Source of the DNA: Hymenobacter sp. 5317J-9
Lineage (GTDB): Bacteria > Bacteroidota > Bacteroidia > Cytophagales > Hymenobacteraceae
Length of the DNA: 64,000 nucleotides
Direction of reading: 5' to 3'
NCBI RefSeq assembly: GCF_022921075.1
Contig: NZ_CP095050.1
Coordinates: 3,844,001 to 3,908,000, forward strand
The position numbers and the translations under genes were made by a program. This document shows positions 36,644 through 45,582 of this stretch, one piece after another (the first letter of the stretch is position 1; each line of letters starts with the position of its first letter). The notes under the pieces are model-generated. The model was not told the DNA's origin. It ran no database searches and saw only the letters and a list, made by a program, of their open reading frames with translations.

Positions 36644-36717
36644 GTAGCGTGGCCTCTGCGAGCCCGCGCATTCATAAGGCCGTTCGCCCAGGCGCGGACT
36701 CGCAGAGGCCGCGCGAC
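36644..36717. repeat. Palindromic repeat, family B, copy 2
   Basis: The left arm GTAGCGTGGCCTCTGCGAGC (from 36644) is inverted at 36692-36717 (GCGCGGACTCGCAGAGGCCG and onward). It sits in the 125-base gap between CE12 and GH95. Confidence 0.8.
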
Positions 36718-36744
36718 CTCCCTTCCTGCCCTGACTACCAGCCC

Positions 36745-39156
36745 ATGAACAAACTTCTGGCTTTCCTTCTAATCCTCTCCGGTCCCGCCCTTGCCCAAAC
36801 TAAGCATGACCAAACCCTTTGGTACGACCAGCCCGCCAAGGTGTGGGAAGAGGCCCTGCCGCTGGGCAACGGCCGGCTGGGCGCCATGGTGTTTGGCCGC
36901 CCGGCCGAAGAGCTGATTCAACTGAACGAGGCCACGCTGTGGACCGGTGGCCCCGCCAACCCCAATCCCAACCCCGAGGCATTCAGCCATCTGGCCGAGG
37001 TGCGTCGCCTGCTGTTTGCCGGCGACAACGGCGCGGCCGTGAAGCTCATGCGCCGCATGCAGGGCCCCAACACCAACGCCTACCAGCCGCTGGGCGACCT
37101 GCTGCTGCGCCAGCCGCAGGCCAGCGGCGCCACCAACTACTACCGCAACCTGAACCTGGCCGACGCCACGGCCACCACGCGCTTCAGCGCCGGGGGCGTG
37201 GATTACACCCGCGAAGTATTCGTGACCGCGCCGGGTCAGGTGGTGGTCATTCGCCTCACGGCCAGCCGGAAAAAGACGCTGGCTTTCAGCCTCTCGACCA
37301 AAAACCAGCTTGAATTCAGCAAAGCCGTGGAGGGCGGCCGGGACCTGGTGCTGCGCGGCAAAGCCCGCATCTACGCCGACGAGCGCCGCACTCCGAAGCT
37401 TGTGGTGTACAAGGACGACCAGAACTGCAACGGCATGCGCTACCAGATGCGCATTCGGGTGGTAAAAACCGATGGTAAAGTGTCGGCCGACAGCATTCTG
37501 CACATCTCGGGGGCTAGCGAGGCGTTGATTTTAGTGTCGGGCGCCACCAGCTTCAGCGGCTACGACAAGTGCCCTGACAAGGACGGCAAGGACGAAACCA
37601 AGGAGGCCCTGCGCTACCTGAATGCGGCCGCCGGCCAGCGCTTCGCCAAGCTGAAAGCCGCGCACCTGAAGGATTACCAGCAGTATTTCAACCGGGTGCA
37701 GTTCACGCTGGACGGTGCCGTGCCGCCCAACCTGCCCGTCGACCAGCGCCTGAAAGCCTATAAGGCCGGCCAGCCCGACCCGGCGCTGGAGTTGCTCTAC
37801 TTCGATTTTGGGCGCTACCTGCTCATTTCCAGCTCGCGGCCGGGTGGGCCGCCGGCCAACCTGCAGGGCATCTGGAATCCGCTGATTCGACCGTCGTGGC
37901 GCAGCAACTACACCACCAACATCAACCTGCAGATGAACTACTGGCCCGCCGAGGCCTGCAACCTGCCGGAAATGCAGGAGCCCCTGCGCGCCCAGATTGC
38001 GCGCTTTGCCAAAAACGGCACCGCCACGGCCACCCACTACTACCACGCCCGCGGCTGGGCCGTCCACCACAACTCCGACCTCTGGGCCCAGACCAACCCA
38101 GTGGGCGAGGGCAGCGGCGACCCCAAATGGGCCAACTGGAGCCTGGGCAGCCCCTGGCTCTCGCAGCACCTCTACGAGCACTACCGCTTCACCAACGACA
38201 AGGCCTACCTGCGCACGGAGGCCTACCCGCTGATGAAAACGGCCGCCGAATTCTGCCTCGACTGGCTGGTGGAAAAGGACGGTTTTTTGGTCACGGCCCC
38301 GTCTACCTCGCCCGAAAACAGCTACCTGCTGCCCAACGGCAGTAAGGAGGTGGTGACCATTGCCTCCACCATGGACATGTCCATCATGCGCGATTTATTC
38401 GCCAACGTCATCGAAGCCGACTCCATTCTGGGCATCGACGCGGACTTCGCTGCGCTGCTGAAACAGAAGCGCGCCCGGCTCTACCCGCTGCACATCGGGC
38501 AGGCCGGCAACCTGCAGGAATGGTACGGCGACTGGCCCGACGTGGACCCGCAGCACCGGCACGTGTCGCAGTTGTTTGGCCTGCACCCCGGCCGCGAAAT
38601 CTCACCTCTGCTCACACCCCAGTACGCCGCGGCCGCCCGCAAAACCCTGGAAGTGCGCGGCGACGAGGGCACCGGCTGGAGCAAGGCCTGGAAAATCAAC
38701 TTCTGGGCCCGCCTGCTCGACGGCAACCACGCCTACAAAATGTACCAGGAGTTGCTCAAAGTCTCGACGCTCAACAATCTCTTCGACACGCACCCGCCGT
38801 TCCAGATTGACGGCAACTTCGGCGCCACGGCCGGCATCGCCGAAATGCTGCTGCAAAGCCAGCTGGCCGACGTGCATTTGCTGGCTGCGCTGCCCGCCGC
38901 CTGGCGCACAGGCCACGTGGCCGGCCTGGTGGCGCGCGGCGGCTTCGTGGTAGATATGGACTGGCGCGACGGCCGGCTGACCAAAGCGCGCATCCTCTCG
39001 CGCACCGGCGCCCCGCTCCGCCTGCGCACCAACACGCCCGTGACGGTGCAAGACGCGGCCGCCAAGTCCACCACCAGCGCAGTAAACGGGCAAACGCAGT
39101 TTCTCACCATATTCGAAACGAAAGCCGGGAAAACGTATGAAATCGTGGCGCAGTAG
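36745..39156 (+). CDS. GH95 alpha-L-fucosidase / alpha-L-galactosidase family enzyme
   Basis: 803 residues with a signal peptide (LLAFLLILSGPALAQ, 1-18). The N-terminal beta domain begins LWYDQPAKVWEEALPLGNGR and contains LNEATLWTGGP, both family hallmarks. The alpha/alpha-barrel has NYTTNINLQMNYWPAEACN (Asn392 and Asn394, matching the catalytic Asn pair of the family), TSPENSY (Glu524, general acid) and PPFQIDGNFG (Asp689). GH95 enzymes are inverting and remove terminal alpha-1,2-L-fucose or alpha-L-galactose, sugars that occur on pectin and xyloglucan side chains. The start at 36745 excludes a longer frame that passes through the family B repeat. Confidence 0.94.
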   Translation: MNKLLAFLLILSGPALAQTKHDQTLWYDQPAKVWEEALPLGNGRLGAMVFGRPAEELIQLNEATLWTGGPANPNPNPEAFSHLAEVRRLLFAGDNGAAVKLMRRMQGPNTNAYQPLGDLLLRQPQASGATNYYRNLNLADATATTRFSAGGVDYTREVFVTAPGQVVVIRLTASRKKTLAFSLSTKNQLEFSKAVEGGRDLVLRGKARIYADERRTPKLVVYKDDQNCNGMRYQMRIRVVKTDGKVSADSILHISGASEALILVSGATSFSGYDKCPDKDGKDETKEALRYLNAAAGQRFAKLKAAHLKDYQQYFNRVQFTLDGAVPPNLPVDQRLKAYKAGQPDPALELLYFDFGRYLLISSSRPGGPPANLQGIWNPLIRPSWRSNYTTNINLQMNYWPAEACNLPEMQEPLRAQIARFAKNGTATATHYYHARGWAVHHNSDLWAQTNPVGEGSGDPKWANWSLGSPWLSQHLYEHYRFTNDKAYLRTEAYPLMKTAAEFCLDWLVEKDGFLVTAPSTSPENSYLLPNGSKEVVTIASTMDMSIMRDLFANVIEADSILGIDADFAALLKQKRARLYPLHIGQAGNLQEWYGDWPDVDPQHRHVSQLFGLHPGREISPLLTPQYAAAARKTLEVRGDEGTGWSKAWKINFWARLLDGNHAYKMYQELLKVSTLNNLFDTHPPFQIDGNFGATAGIAEMLLQSQLADVHLLAALPAAWRTGHVAGLVARGGFVVDMDWRDGRLTKARILSRTGAPLRLRTNTPVTVQDAAAKSTTSAVNGQTQFLTIFETKAGKTYEIVAQ

Positions 39157-39233
39157 AGACGCGACCCTTCGCGTCTCGGCGTTCGCGCCGTTCCAACGTT
39201 TCGTTCAACGCCGAGACGCGAAGGGTCGCGTCT
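39157..39233. repeat. Palindromic repeat, family D
   Basis: 27-bp arms: AGACGCGACCCTTCGCGTCT and onward (39157-39183) and its inverse at 39207-39233, with a 23-base loop. It begins directly after the GH95 stop codon and ends 14 bases before the next start codon. Only one copy is in the window. Confidence 0.8.
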
Positions 39234-39247
39234 TTACATTTCATAGG

Positions 39248-40183
39248 ATGAAATACCTTTCGCTTTTCCTGATGCTGCTTGCCTGCTCAGCGTCGGCCCA
39301 AACCCCGCTCAAAAAAGGCGAGGCCCTCGTCTTCTGCTACTTCAAAGGAAATGGCCGCGACGGCCTGCACCTGGCCGGCAGCCGCGACGGCTACACCTGG
39401 ACGGCTCTGAAGCACGACAGCACCTTTCTGTGTCCCACCGTGAGCAAGGACCGCCTGATGCGCGACCCCTGCATCTTGCGCGGACCGGACGGGCTGTTTC
39501 ACATGGTCTGGACGGTGAGCTGGCAGGACAAAGGCATTGGCTACGCCAGCTCCAAGGACCTCATTCATTGGAGCGAGCAGCGGTTTTTGCCGGTGATGGC
39601 GCAGGAGCCCGGCACCCGCAACACCTGGGCCCCGGAAATCAGCTACGATGCAAGCACCAAAACCTACCTCATTTACTGGGCCAGCACCATCACGGGCAAA
39701 TTTCCGGAAACCCAGCGCGCCGAAGAAAACGGCTATAACCACCGCATCTACGCCACCAGCACGACGGATTTCCAGACCTTCACCCCTACCCGACTGCTCT
39801 ACGAGCCGGGCTTTAACGTGATTGACGCCAGCATTCAGCCTGACGGCAAGCGCTTCGTGATGTTTCTGAAAGACGAAACCCGCGAGCCGGTGCAGAAGAA
39901 CCTGCGCGTGGCCTTCGCCGACCAGCTGGCCGGCCCCTACGGCCCGGCCTCGGCGCCCATCACCGGCAACTACTGGGCCGAGGGCCCCACCGCCGTGAAG
40001 TTGGGCGCCGACTGGCTGGTGTATTTTGATAAGTACCGCGAGCACAAGTACGGCGCTGTTAAATCCACTGACTTGACGCAGTGGACCGATGTTTCAGACC
40101 AAATTAAGTTGCCGGTGGGCCTGCGCCACGGCACCATTTTTCGCGTCTCAGCCAGGGAGCTGAAGCGACTGGAGCAACAATAA
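39248..40183 (+). CDS. GH43 family glycosidase, possible lipoprotein
   Basis: 311 residues. The signal contains LFLMLLACSAS, a plausible lipobox (Cys13). GH43 five-bladed-propeller signatures are RDPCILRGPDG (Asp73), NTWAPEISYD (WAPE at 127-130), VIDASIQPDG (Asp193) and YWAEGPTAVK (Glu245). These fit the family's Asp/Asp/Glu catalytic layout. GH43 enzymes in pectin loci are mainly arabinofuranosidases or galactan-active exo-enzymes; the subfamily cannot be fixed by eye. It is one base away from the next gene (stop 40183, start 40185). Confidence 0.88.
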   Translation: MKYLSLFLMLLACSASAQTPLKKGEALVFCYFKGNGRDGLHLAGSRDGYTWTALKHDSTFLCPTVSKDRLMRDPCILRGPDGLFHMVWTVSWQDKGIGYASSKDLIHWSEQRFLPVMAQEPGTRNTWAPEISYDASTKTYLIYWASTITGKFPETQRAEENGYNHRIYATSTTDFQTFTPTRLLYEPGFNVIDASIQPDGKRFVMFLKDETREPVQKNLRVAFADQLAGPYGPASAPITGNYWAEGPTAVKLGADWLVYFDKYREHKYGAVKSTDLTQWTDVSDQIKLPVGLRHGTIFRVSARELKRLEQQ

Positions 40184-40184
40184 G

Positions 40185-41255
40185 ATGCCCATGACTCAGA
40201 TAACGACTGTAGGCCGACTCCTTGCCGGATGCCTGCTGGCAATGGCCCTGACGGTGGCCGCCCCCGGTCAGGCTATAGCGCAAAAAGCAGGGCCCAAACC
40301 TGCCTCCACAGCCAGGCCCGCCCCCAAACCCCTCTTCCGCGACCCGATTTATGACGGCGCGGCCGACCCGGTCATCATTTGGAATAAGCAGGCGAAGAAG
40401 TGGTGGATGTTTTACACCAACCGCCGCGCCACCGACAGCACCGCCACTGGCGTGACCTGGGTGCACGGCACCCGCATCGGCATCGCCGAATCGGGCGACG
40501 GCGGCACTACCTGGACTTACCGCGACACGGCCAACATCAACTACCGGCCCGACCCGGGCTACACCCACTGGGCGCCCGACATCGTGGAGGACCGGGGCCG
40601 CTACCACATGTTCCTGACCTACGTGCCGGGCACCTTCACCGACTGGCAGCACCCGCGCGTCATCGTGCAGCTCACCAGCACCGATTTGCGGAACTGGCAG
40701 TACGTACAAACCCTGCCGCTCGTCACCGATAAAGTCATTGACGCCAGCGTGTACCGACTGCCCGACGGCACCTGGCGGCTGTGGTACAACAACGAGCGAG
40801 ACCACAAATCCATCTACTACGCCGACAGCCCCGACCTGCTGCACTGGACCGACCACGGCCAGGCCCTGAACGAGCGCGGCGAAGGCCCCAAAGTATTCCG
40901 CTGGCACGAGCAGTACTGGATGATAATCGACCAGTGGAAAGGCATGGCCGTGTACCACTCCCCCGACCTGCTGCACTGGACCGCCCAGCTGGAGCGCATC
41001 CTCGAAACCCCCGGCCAGGGCCGCGACGACCAGGCCATCGGCGGGCACTGTGACGTGGTGGTGAGCAACGGCCGCGCCTTCGTGTTCTACTTCACGCACC
41101 CCGGCCGCAGCAAAGCCAGCCCCGCCCCCGCCAACAGCATTGCCGCCAAGCGTAGCGTGATTCAGGTAGCCGAATTGGAGTTCAACAATGGCAAAGTGAC
41201 CTGTGACCGGAACAAGCCCACGTTCGTGCAACTGGTGCCGCCGCGCAGGAAATAG
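40185..41255 (+). CDS. GH43/GH32-like beta-propeller glycosidase
   Basis: 356 residues with a signal peptide (RLLAGCLLAMALTVAAPGQA). Propeller motifs are PIYDGAADPVIIWNK (Asp61), YTHWAPDIVEDRGRY, KVIDASVYRLPDGTW (Asp186) and RGEGPKVFRW (Glu233). The three acidic residues take the same places as in GH43, but the rest differs from the preceding gene, so it probably has another linkage specificity. GH43, GH32 or GH117-like families are all possible. It is last of the plus-strand enzyme operon, and its stop codon directly abuts the stop of the convergent gene (41255/41256), with no spacer. Confidence 0.75.
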   Translation: MPMTQITTVGRLLAGCLLAMALTVAAPGQAIAQKAGPKPASTARPAPKPLFRDPIYDGAADPVIIWNKQAKKWWMFYTNRRATDSTATGVTWVHGTRIGIAESGDGGTTWTYRDTANINYRPDPGYTHWAPDIVEDRGRYHMFLTYVPGTFTDWQHPRVIVQLTSTDLRNWQYVQTLPLVTDKVIDASVYRLPDGTWRLWYNNERDHKSIYYADSPDLLHWTDHGQALNERGEGPKVFRWHEQYWMIIDQWKGMAVYHSPDLLHWTAQLERILETPGQGRDDQAIGGHCDVVVSNGRAFVFYFTHPGRSKASPAPANSIAAKRSVIQVAELEFNNGKVTCDRNKPTFVQLVPPRRK

Positions 41256-42533
41256 TTACTTGGGCAGGGCGTCGGAGTCGGCATTGAGGCGGTAGCTTAG
41301 GGTGAGGGCCAGACTCCAGGGCTGGTAGTTGAGCTGGTAGAAATAATCGGGCTCGTAGACGCGGCCGTTGGCCATCAGGGTGAGGCGCTTCTGGCTGAAG
41401 CCGGCTTCGAGGTAGGGCAGCAGCGTGCCGCGAAACGGGTAGATGAAGTCGCTCACCCGGTCGCCGTATACGAATTCCGACGTCACGCCCCAGAAGCTGT
41501 TCACCTCGTAGCCCAGGCCCGCCACGGCCTGCCCTAGTGTGCCCACGGGCAGAAAGGCGCGCAAACCGAAATGGGCCACCACGTTGGTGCCGCTCCACTG
41601 AAACGAGCTGGCCAGACTGGTGCTGGTGGCCGCCACCCGCAAAGGCTGGGTGTTGCCGAAGCGCGAGGCCTGCACGTCGCCATGCAGGGCAAACCGGCGC
41701 CCGCCGGCCATCACATCGGCGTAGAGGCCGCCTAGTGCATGCACGGCGCCGTCGGCGTTGTAGCCTTCGAGGGCGCCGCCGTTACCCAGCGGGTCGTGCA
41801 GACGCAGGGAGTTGTAGCGCAGGCCCGCCGTGACGCCCCAGCGCGTGACGACGTGGGGCCGGGCCGCGGCCGCCGCGGGTTCCGGCAGCTCGGCCGACTG
41901 CGGCACGCCCGAGCAGGCGCGGTTGTAGGTGCGCACCACGCGCCGCAGGCCCTCGTCGGTGAAAGCGGTGCCGGGCAGCAACGCCGTCACGGCCGCGCAA
42001 TCGCCGAAATACAGCAGCAGCTGGCCCCGGAAGTTGTTGGCGTCGGCAATGCGCTCGGTGCCGTCCTTGTAGAGCAGGTAGTTGTGAGCGGCCAGCTCCA
42101 GGCGGGGCTGGCCGGGCCGCTGCACAAAGTAGTGCCGGGTTTCATTGAGCACAATGCCCAACAGCGTGGCCGGGCCCTGCACCAGCACGTCGGCCATCAC
42201 CGAATCGGGCCGCGGGCGGTGCGTGATGCGGTGGCTGAGGTAGGGCAGCCGGGTTTCGGCGTCAAGGTCGATGGTCAGCAGCTCGTGGCGCAGCAGCCGG
42301 CCGCTGGCCAGGCTCAGGCTCCGCAGCTGCTGGCTGGTGTAGGTGACGGGCCGCGCCGTGGCAGTGGGCCGGAAGCGTACGGTTTTGGCCGGCTCTTCCC
42401 AGAAAGCGTTTTCCACCTCGCCCCGCAGCGTGTCGCCGCGCTGTAGCACCAGGTAGCCGGGCTCGAAGGTTTGGGCGTGCGCCCAATTGGCCGCGCCCAG
42501 CAGTAGCAAGGCCGCAAGTATATGTTTTCGCAT
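41256..42533 (-). CDS. Exported hypothetical protein, outer-membrane barrel-like C-terminus
   Basis: 425 residues with a signal peptide (LAALLLLGAANWAHA, 1-20). The N-terminal half has no recognised domain but contains FEPGYLVLQRGDTLRGEVEN, a pattern found in Cytophagales proteins of unknown function. The C-terminal half (about 230-425) alternates hydrophobic strands and Gly/Asn turns and resembles an outer-membrane beta-barrel. It is last in the minus-strand run after GH2. Its relevance to glycan use is doubtful, and it may simply border the locus. Confidence 0.6.
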   Translation of the reverse strand: MRKHILAALLLLGAANWAHAQTFEPGYLVLQRGDTLRGEVENAFWEEPAKTVRFRPTATARPVTYTSQQLRSLSLASGRLLRHELLTIDLDAETRLPYLSHRITHRPRPDSVMADVLVQGPATLLGIVLNETRHYFVQRPGQPRLELAAHNYLLYKDGTERIADANNFRGQLLLYFGDCAAVTALLPGTAFTDEGLRRVVRTYNRACSGVPQSAELPEPAAAAARPHVVTRWGVTAGLRYNSLRLHDPLGNGGALEGYNADGAVHALGGLYADVMAGGRRFALHGDVQASRFGNTQPLRVAATSTSLASSFQWSGTNVVAHFGLRAFLPVGTLGQAVAGLGYEVNSFWGVTSEFVYGDRVSDFIYPFRGTLLPYLEAGFSQKRLTLMANGRVYEPDYFYQLNYQPWSLALTLSYRLNADSDALPK

Positions 42534-42593
42534 GCGGAAAAAAGAAAGGCTGCCCCAATGTAGCAGCCGTTCCTTTCACTTCATAAAGCCGGT

Positions 42594-45461
42594 TTAAAAC
42601 AAATCGTCCTTCACGGGGGCCACGTAGGGCTGGGGCTTGCTGTCGGACGGTGCCAGGCCAAAGTAGAAGTACAGCGTGCGCCGGATGGGCGCGCCGCTGA
42701 AGTGGTTGGTTTCGGAATTGGGACCCAGGTTTTTGGGGTTGTTGTCGATGTTGAGGCCGAGCTTGGTGCCGATGGGCGGAATGGCGTCGAGGAACGACAA
42801 GTCGCCGATGGGCAGGCCCGGCTGGGGCTTCACGCCCGAGAGGCCGTAGAAATTGAAGCGACGCACGAACAGGTCCTTGTCCGGACTGGCGATGAGAAAT
42901 TTGCCTTCCACGGTGTTCATTTCCATCCAGGCAATGTCGGCAAAGTAGCCCTTGAACTCGGGGTAAATCCAGGGCGCGGCACCGGTTTGGGTGTTGTTGT
43001 TGGCGTTTTCCCACACGTTGAGCGTGGTGCCGGCCAGGCGGTTTTTCCAGGAGCGGTACGGGCCCTGGCCCAGCCACTTGGCCCCAATGACGAAGTTTTC
43101 GGGGTAGGTGAAGCTGATGCCGGCAAAGGGGTGGTCGCCGGTGAGGGCGTACTCGTACTCCATGCGCAGCCAGCCGTTGGCGTGCATTTTCCAGCGCACG
43201 GTTTTCAGGTCGCCGGTGTAGCGGGCTTCCACCACTTCGCCGTCGGGCTCGGTGCGGTGCGTGAGGCCGGCGAAGGCCGCCGTGCCGGCCACCAGCACGG
43301 GCCCGTTGGTGAAGGAAAGTTTGTCGCCATTGTTGCCCTTCACGCCGGTGAGGCGGCCGTTGGTTTTATTGAAGGTGACAGTGATGTTGCTAGCTTTCAG
43401 GGTGAGCGTGCTGTCGACGTCGGTGACTTCCACGGCGGCCTTCTCCTTGCTTTGAAGGCTGAGCACGCCGTCAAGCAGGCGGGCGTTGCCGCCGGTTTTC
43501 CAGGTCCATTTGTACACGAGGTTCTTCTGCGGGTCGAAGGCCGAGAGCACCAGCGCGTCGTAGCTCTGCCAGTCTTTGGGCAGTTCCAGTTTCAGCTTGC
43601 CGGTGGCCAGCGGGGCCACGGCGGGGCTTTTGAGGCGGCTTTTCTTCCCGCCGATGCTGCCCGCAAACGGGTCGTTGGGCTTGCGGTAGTTCACCAGCTC
43701 CCACTGAAAGAAGCACTGGCTGAGGTTGGTGAAATGGTAGCGGTTTTCGACATCCAGCGAGCCGTTGAACTTGGCGGGCAGCTCCTTCAGGCCGATTTTG
43801 ATGGGCGAGAAAATCTCCCGGATGGCGTAAAAGCTGCCCTCCTTCTCGCGGTGCGGTCCCATGAGGCCGTCGGGCGCGTTCACGCCGTTCACGTCGATGA
43901 TGTTGTGCTGGTCGGTGCGAGCTATGCCCTCGTCCACCATGGCCCAGAGGAAGCCGCCGCCCGAGCGCTGGGCTTTCCAGTGCAGCTCCCACATGTCGGC
44001 CAGGCCGGCGCCGCCGCCGCCGTCGTCCTGGCTGTGCAGGAATTCGGTGGGCATGTAAATGAGCGAATCGGCCAGGATGTCGCGGGTGCTGTAGTAGTTC
44101 TCGTAGTGGTTGCAGTCGATGCCGCTGGCCGCGTTGCCGGGGCGGTGGTGCGGGTGAATGACGGGCCGCTTGGTGAGGTCGTACTGGTAGAAAACGGCGT
44201 CCAGCTCCTTGTTGGTGCCGCCCTCGTTGCCGTTGTCCCAGAAGATGATGCTGGGGTGGTTCTGGTCTTTCTGCACCATGCTGCGCACCAGCGGCGTGCC
44301 GGCCCTGGTGCTGTAGAATTTCTGCCAGCCGGCCAGCTCGTCGAGCACGTACACGCCCAGCGAGTCGCAGAGGTGTAGAAACTCGGCGTCGGGCGGGTAG
44401 TGCGACATGCGCACGGCGTTCATGTTCATCTCCTTCAGCAGCTTCACGTCCATCAGGTGGATGCTGTCGTTGAGGGTGCGGCCGGTTTCGGGCCACCAGC
44501 TGTGGCGGTTGGTGCCCTTCATTTTCACCTGTGTGCCGTTCACGTAAATGCCCTTGCCGCGCCGCACCTCAATGGTGCGGAAGCCGAAGGATTCAGTGGT
44601 CTGGTACTGGGTTTCGGGGCCGCTGCGCAACGTGAGGCGGGCGCGGTAGAGGCTGGGCGTCTCGCTGGTCCACTGGCGCGGGGTTTTCACGGTGATGCTG
44701 AGGCGAGCTAGGGTGTCGCCGGCCGCCACGCTGGCGCTGGCGGTGCCCACGGTCTGGCCTTTCTGGTCGAGGATGTCGGCCTGCAGCTGGGCGGCCTGCT
44801 TCACGTTGCGCACATTGGCGCGGAGCGTGAAGGAGCCGTTGGCGCGGGCGTCGATGGCCACGTTTTCGGCGTACTGCTGCGGGTAGGACTGCAGGTACAC
44901 CGGCCGGAAAATGCCGCCAAACACCCAGTAGTCGGCCAGCCGCTCGGCGTTGTTCACGCTGGGCTCGGCCGACATCTTGCTCACCTTCACTTCCAGCAAA
45001 TTCGCTTCGCCAAACTTGAGCTTGTCGGTGAGGTCATACTTGAAACGGTAGAACGCGCCCTGGTGAATGGGCCCGGCCACCTGCCCGTTCACCTTCACTT
45101 CGGTGTCCGTCATCGAGCCTTCAAACACGATTTCGACGCGCCGCCCACGCCAGGCGGTGGGCACGTTGAAGCTGTGTTTATACAGCCCCTGCTCGTCGGC
45201 AAAGCGGAAGTTTTTGCCGTAGGTTTTGTAGTCGCGGCCGTAGTTGTAGAGGCCGAAGCCTTCCTGCTCCCAGCACGAAGGCACCGCAATGCGTGTCCAG
45301 TAGCCGCTTTTGCGCCCGCCGGTGCAGTAGAAATCCCACTGCACGGCGCGGCGGTTGTCGCGGCCCGAGAGGTACTGGATTTGGCGCTGGGTAGCGGGCG
45401 TTTGGGCGCGGTTGGGCTGAGCCAGCAGCAGGGTTAGGAGCAGGAGGCAGATGTATTTCAT
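42594..45461 (-). CDS. GH2 beta-galactosidase-type glycosidase
   Basis: 955 residues with a signal peptide (LLLLTLLLAQPNRAQ, 1-20). GH2 domains: sugar-binding (about 55-190), Ig-like (about 195-298), TIM barrel (about 300-590) with acid/base Glu413 in FWDNGNEGGT and nucleophile Glu473 in YMPTEFLHSQ. A C-terminal Bgal-small-like region (about 690-930) with WLGQGPYRSWKNR is typical of long beta-galactosidases. It likely removes galactose from RG-I galactan side chains. A family A palindrome and 120 bases separate it from the preceding gene. Confidence 0.9.
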   Translation of the reverse strand: MKYICLLLLTLLLAQPNRAQTPATQRQIQYLSGRDNRRAVQWDFYCTGGRKSGYWTRIAVPSCWEQEGFGLYNYGRDYKTYGKNFRFADEQGLYKHSFNVPTAWRGRRVEIVFEGSMTDTEVKVNGQVAGPIHQGAFYRFKYDLTDKLKFGEANLLEVKVSKMSAEPSVNNAERLADYWVFGGIFRPVYLQSYPQQYAENVAIDARANGSFTLRANVRNVKQAAQLQADILDQKGQTVGTASASVAAGDTLARLSITVKTPRQWTSETPSLYRARLTLRSGPETQYQTTESFGFRTIEVRRGKGIYVNGTQVKMKGTNRHSWWPETGRTLNDSIHLMDVKLLKEMNMNAVRMSHYPPDAEFLHLCDSLGVYVLDELAGWQKFYSTRAGTPLVRSMVQKDQNHPSIIFWDNGNEGGTNKELDAVFYQYDLTKRPVIHPHHRPGNAASGIDCNHYENYYSTRDILADSLIYMPTEFLHSQDDGGGGAGLADMWELHWKAQRSGGGFLWAMVDEGIARTDQHNIIDVNGVNAPDGLMGPHREKEGSFYAIREIFSPIKIGLKELPAKFNGSLDVENRYHFTNLSQCFFQWELVNYRKPNDPFAGSIGGKKSRLKSPAVAPLATGKLKLELPKDWQSYDALVLSAFDPQKNLVYKWTWKTGGNARLLDGVLSLQSKEKAAVEVTDVDSTLTLKASNITVTFNKTNGRLTGVKGNNGDKLSFTNGPVLVAGTAAFAGLTHRTEPDGEVVEARYTGDLKTVRWKMHANGWLRMEYEYALTGDHPFAGISFTYPENFVIGAKWLGQGPYRSWKNRLAGTTLNVWENANNNTQTGAAPWIYPEFKGYFADIAWMEMNTVEGKFLIASPDKDLFVRRFNFYGLSGVKPQPGLPIGDLSFLDAIPPIGTKLGLNIDNNPKNLGPNSETNHFSGAPIRRTLYFYFGLAPSDSKPQPYVAPVKDDLF

Positions 45462-45473
45462 AGGCGGTATTTA

Positions 45474-45566
45474 GAACGTCATGCAGAGCGCAGCGAAGCA
45501 TCTTGCCCGCCATCAGTAATTAGTTGAAGCACGCGAGATGCTTCGGCTGCGCTCAGCATGACGTTC
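45474..45566. repeat. Palindromic repeat, family A, copy 2
   Basis: Outer arms GAACGTCATGCAGAGCGCAG (from 45474) and CTGCGCTCAGCATGACGTTC (ending 45566) around a 36-base centre. It lies between the GH2 gene and the frameshifted FG-GAP gene. Confidence 0.9.
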
Positions 45567-45582
45567 TTTTTTTGGACATTCG

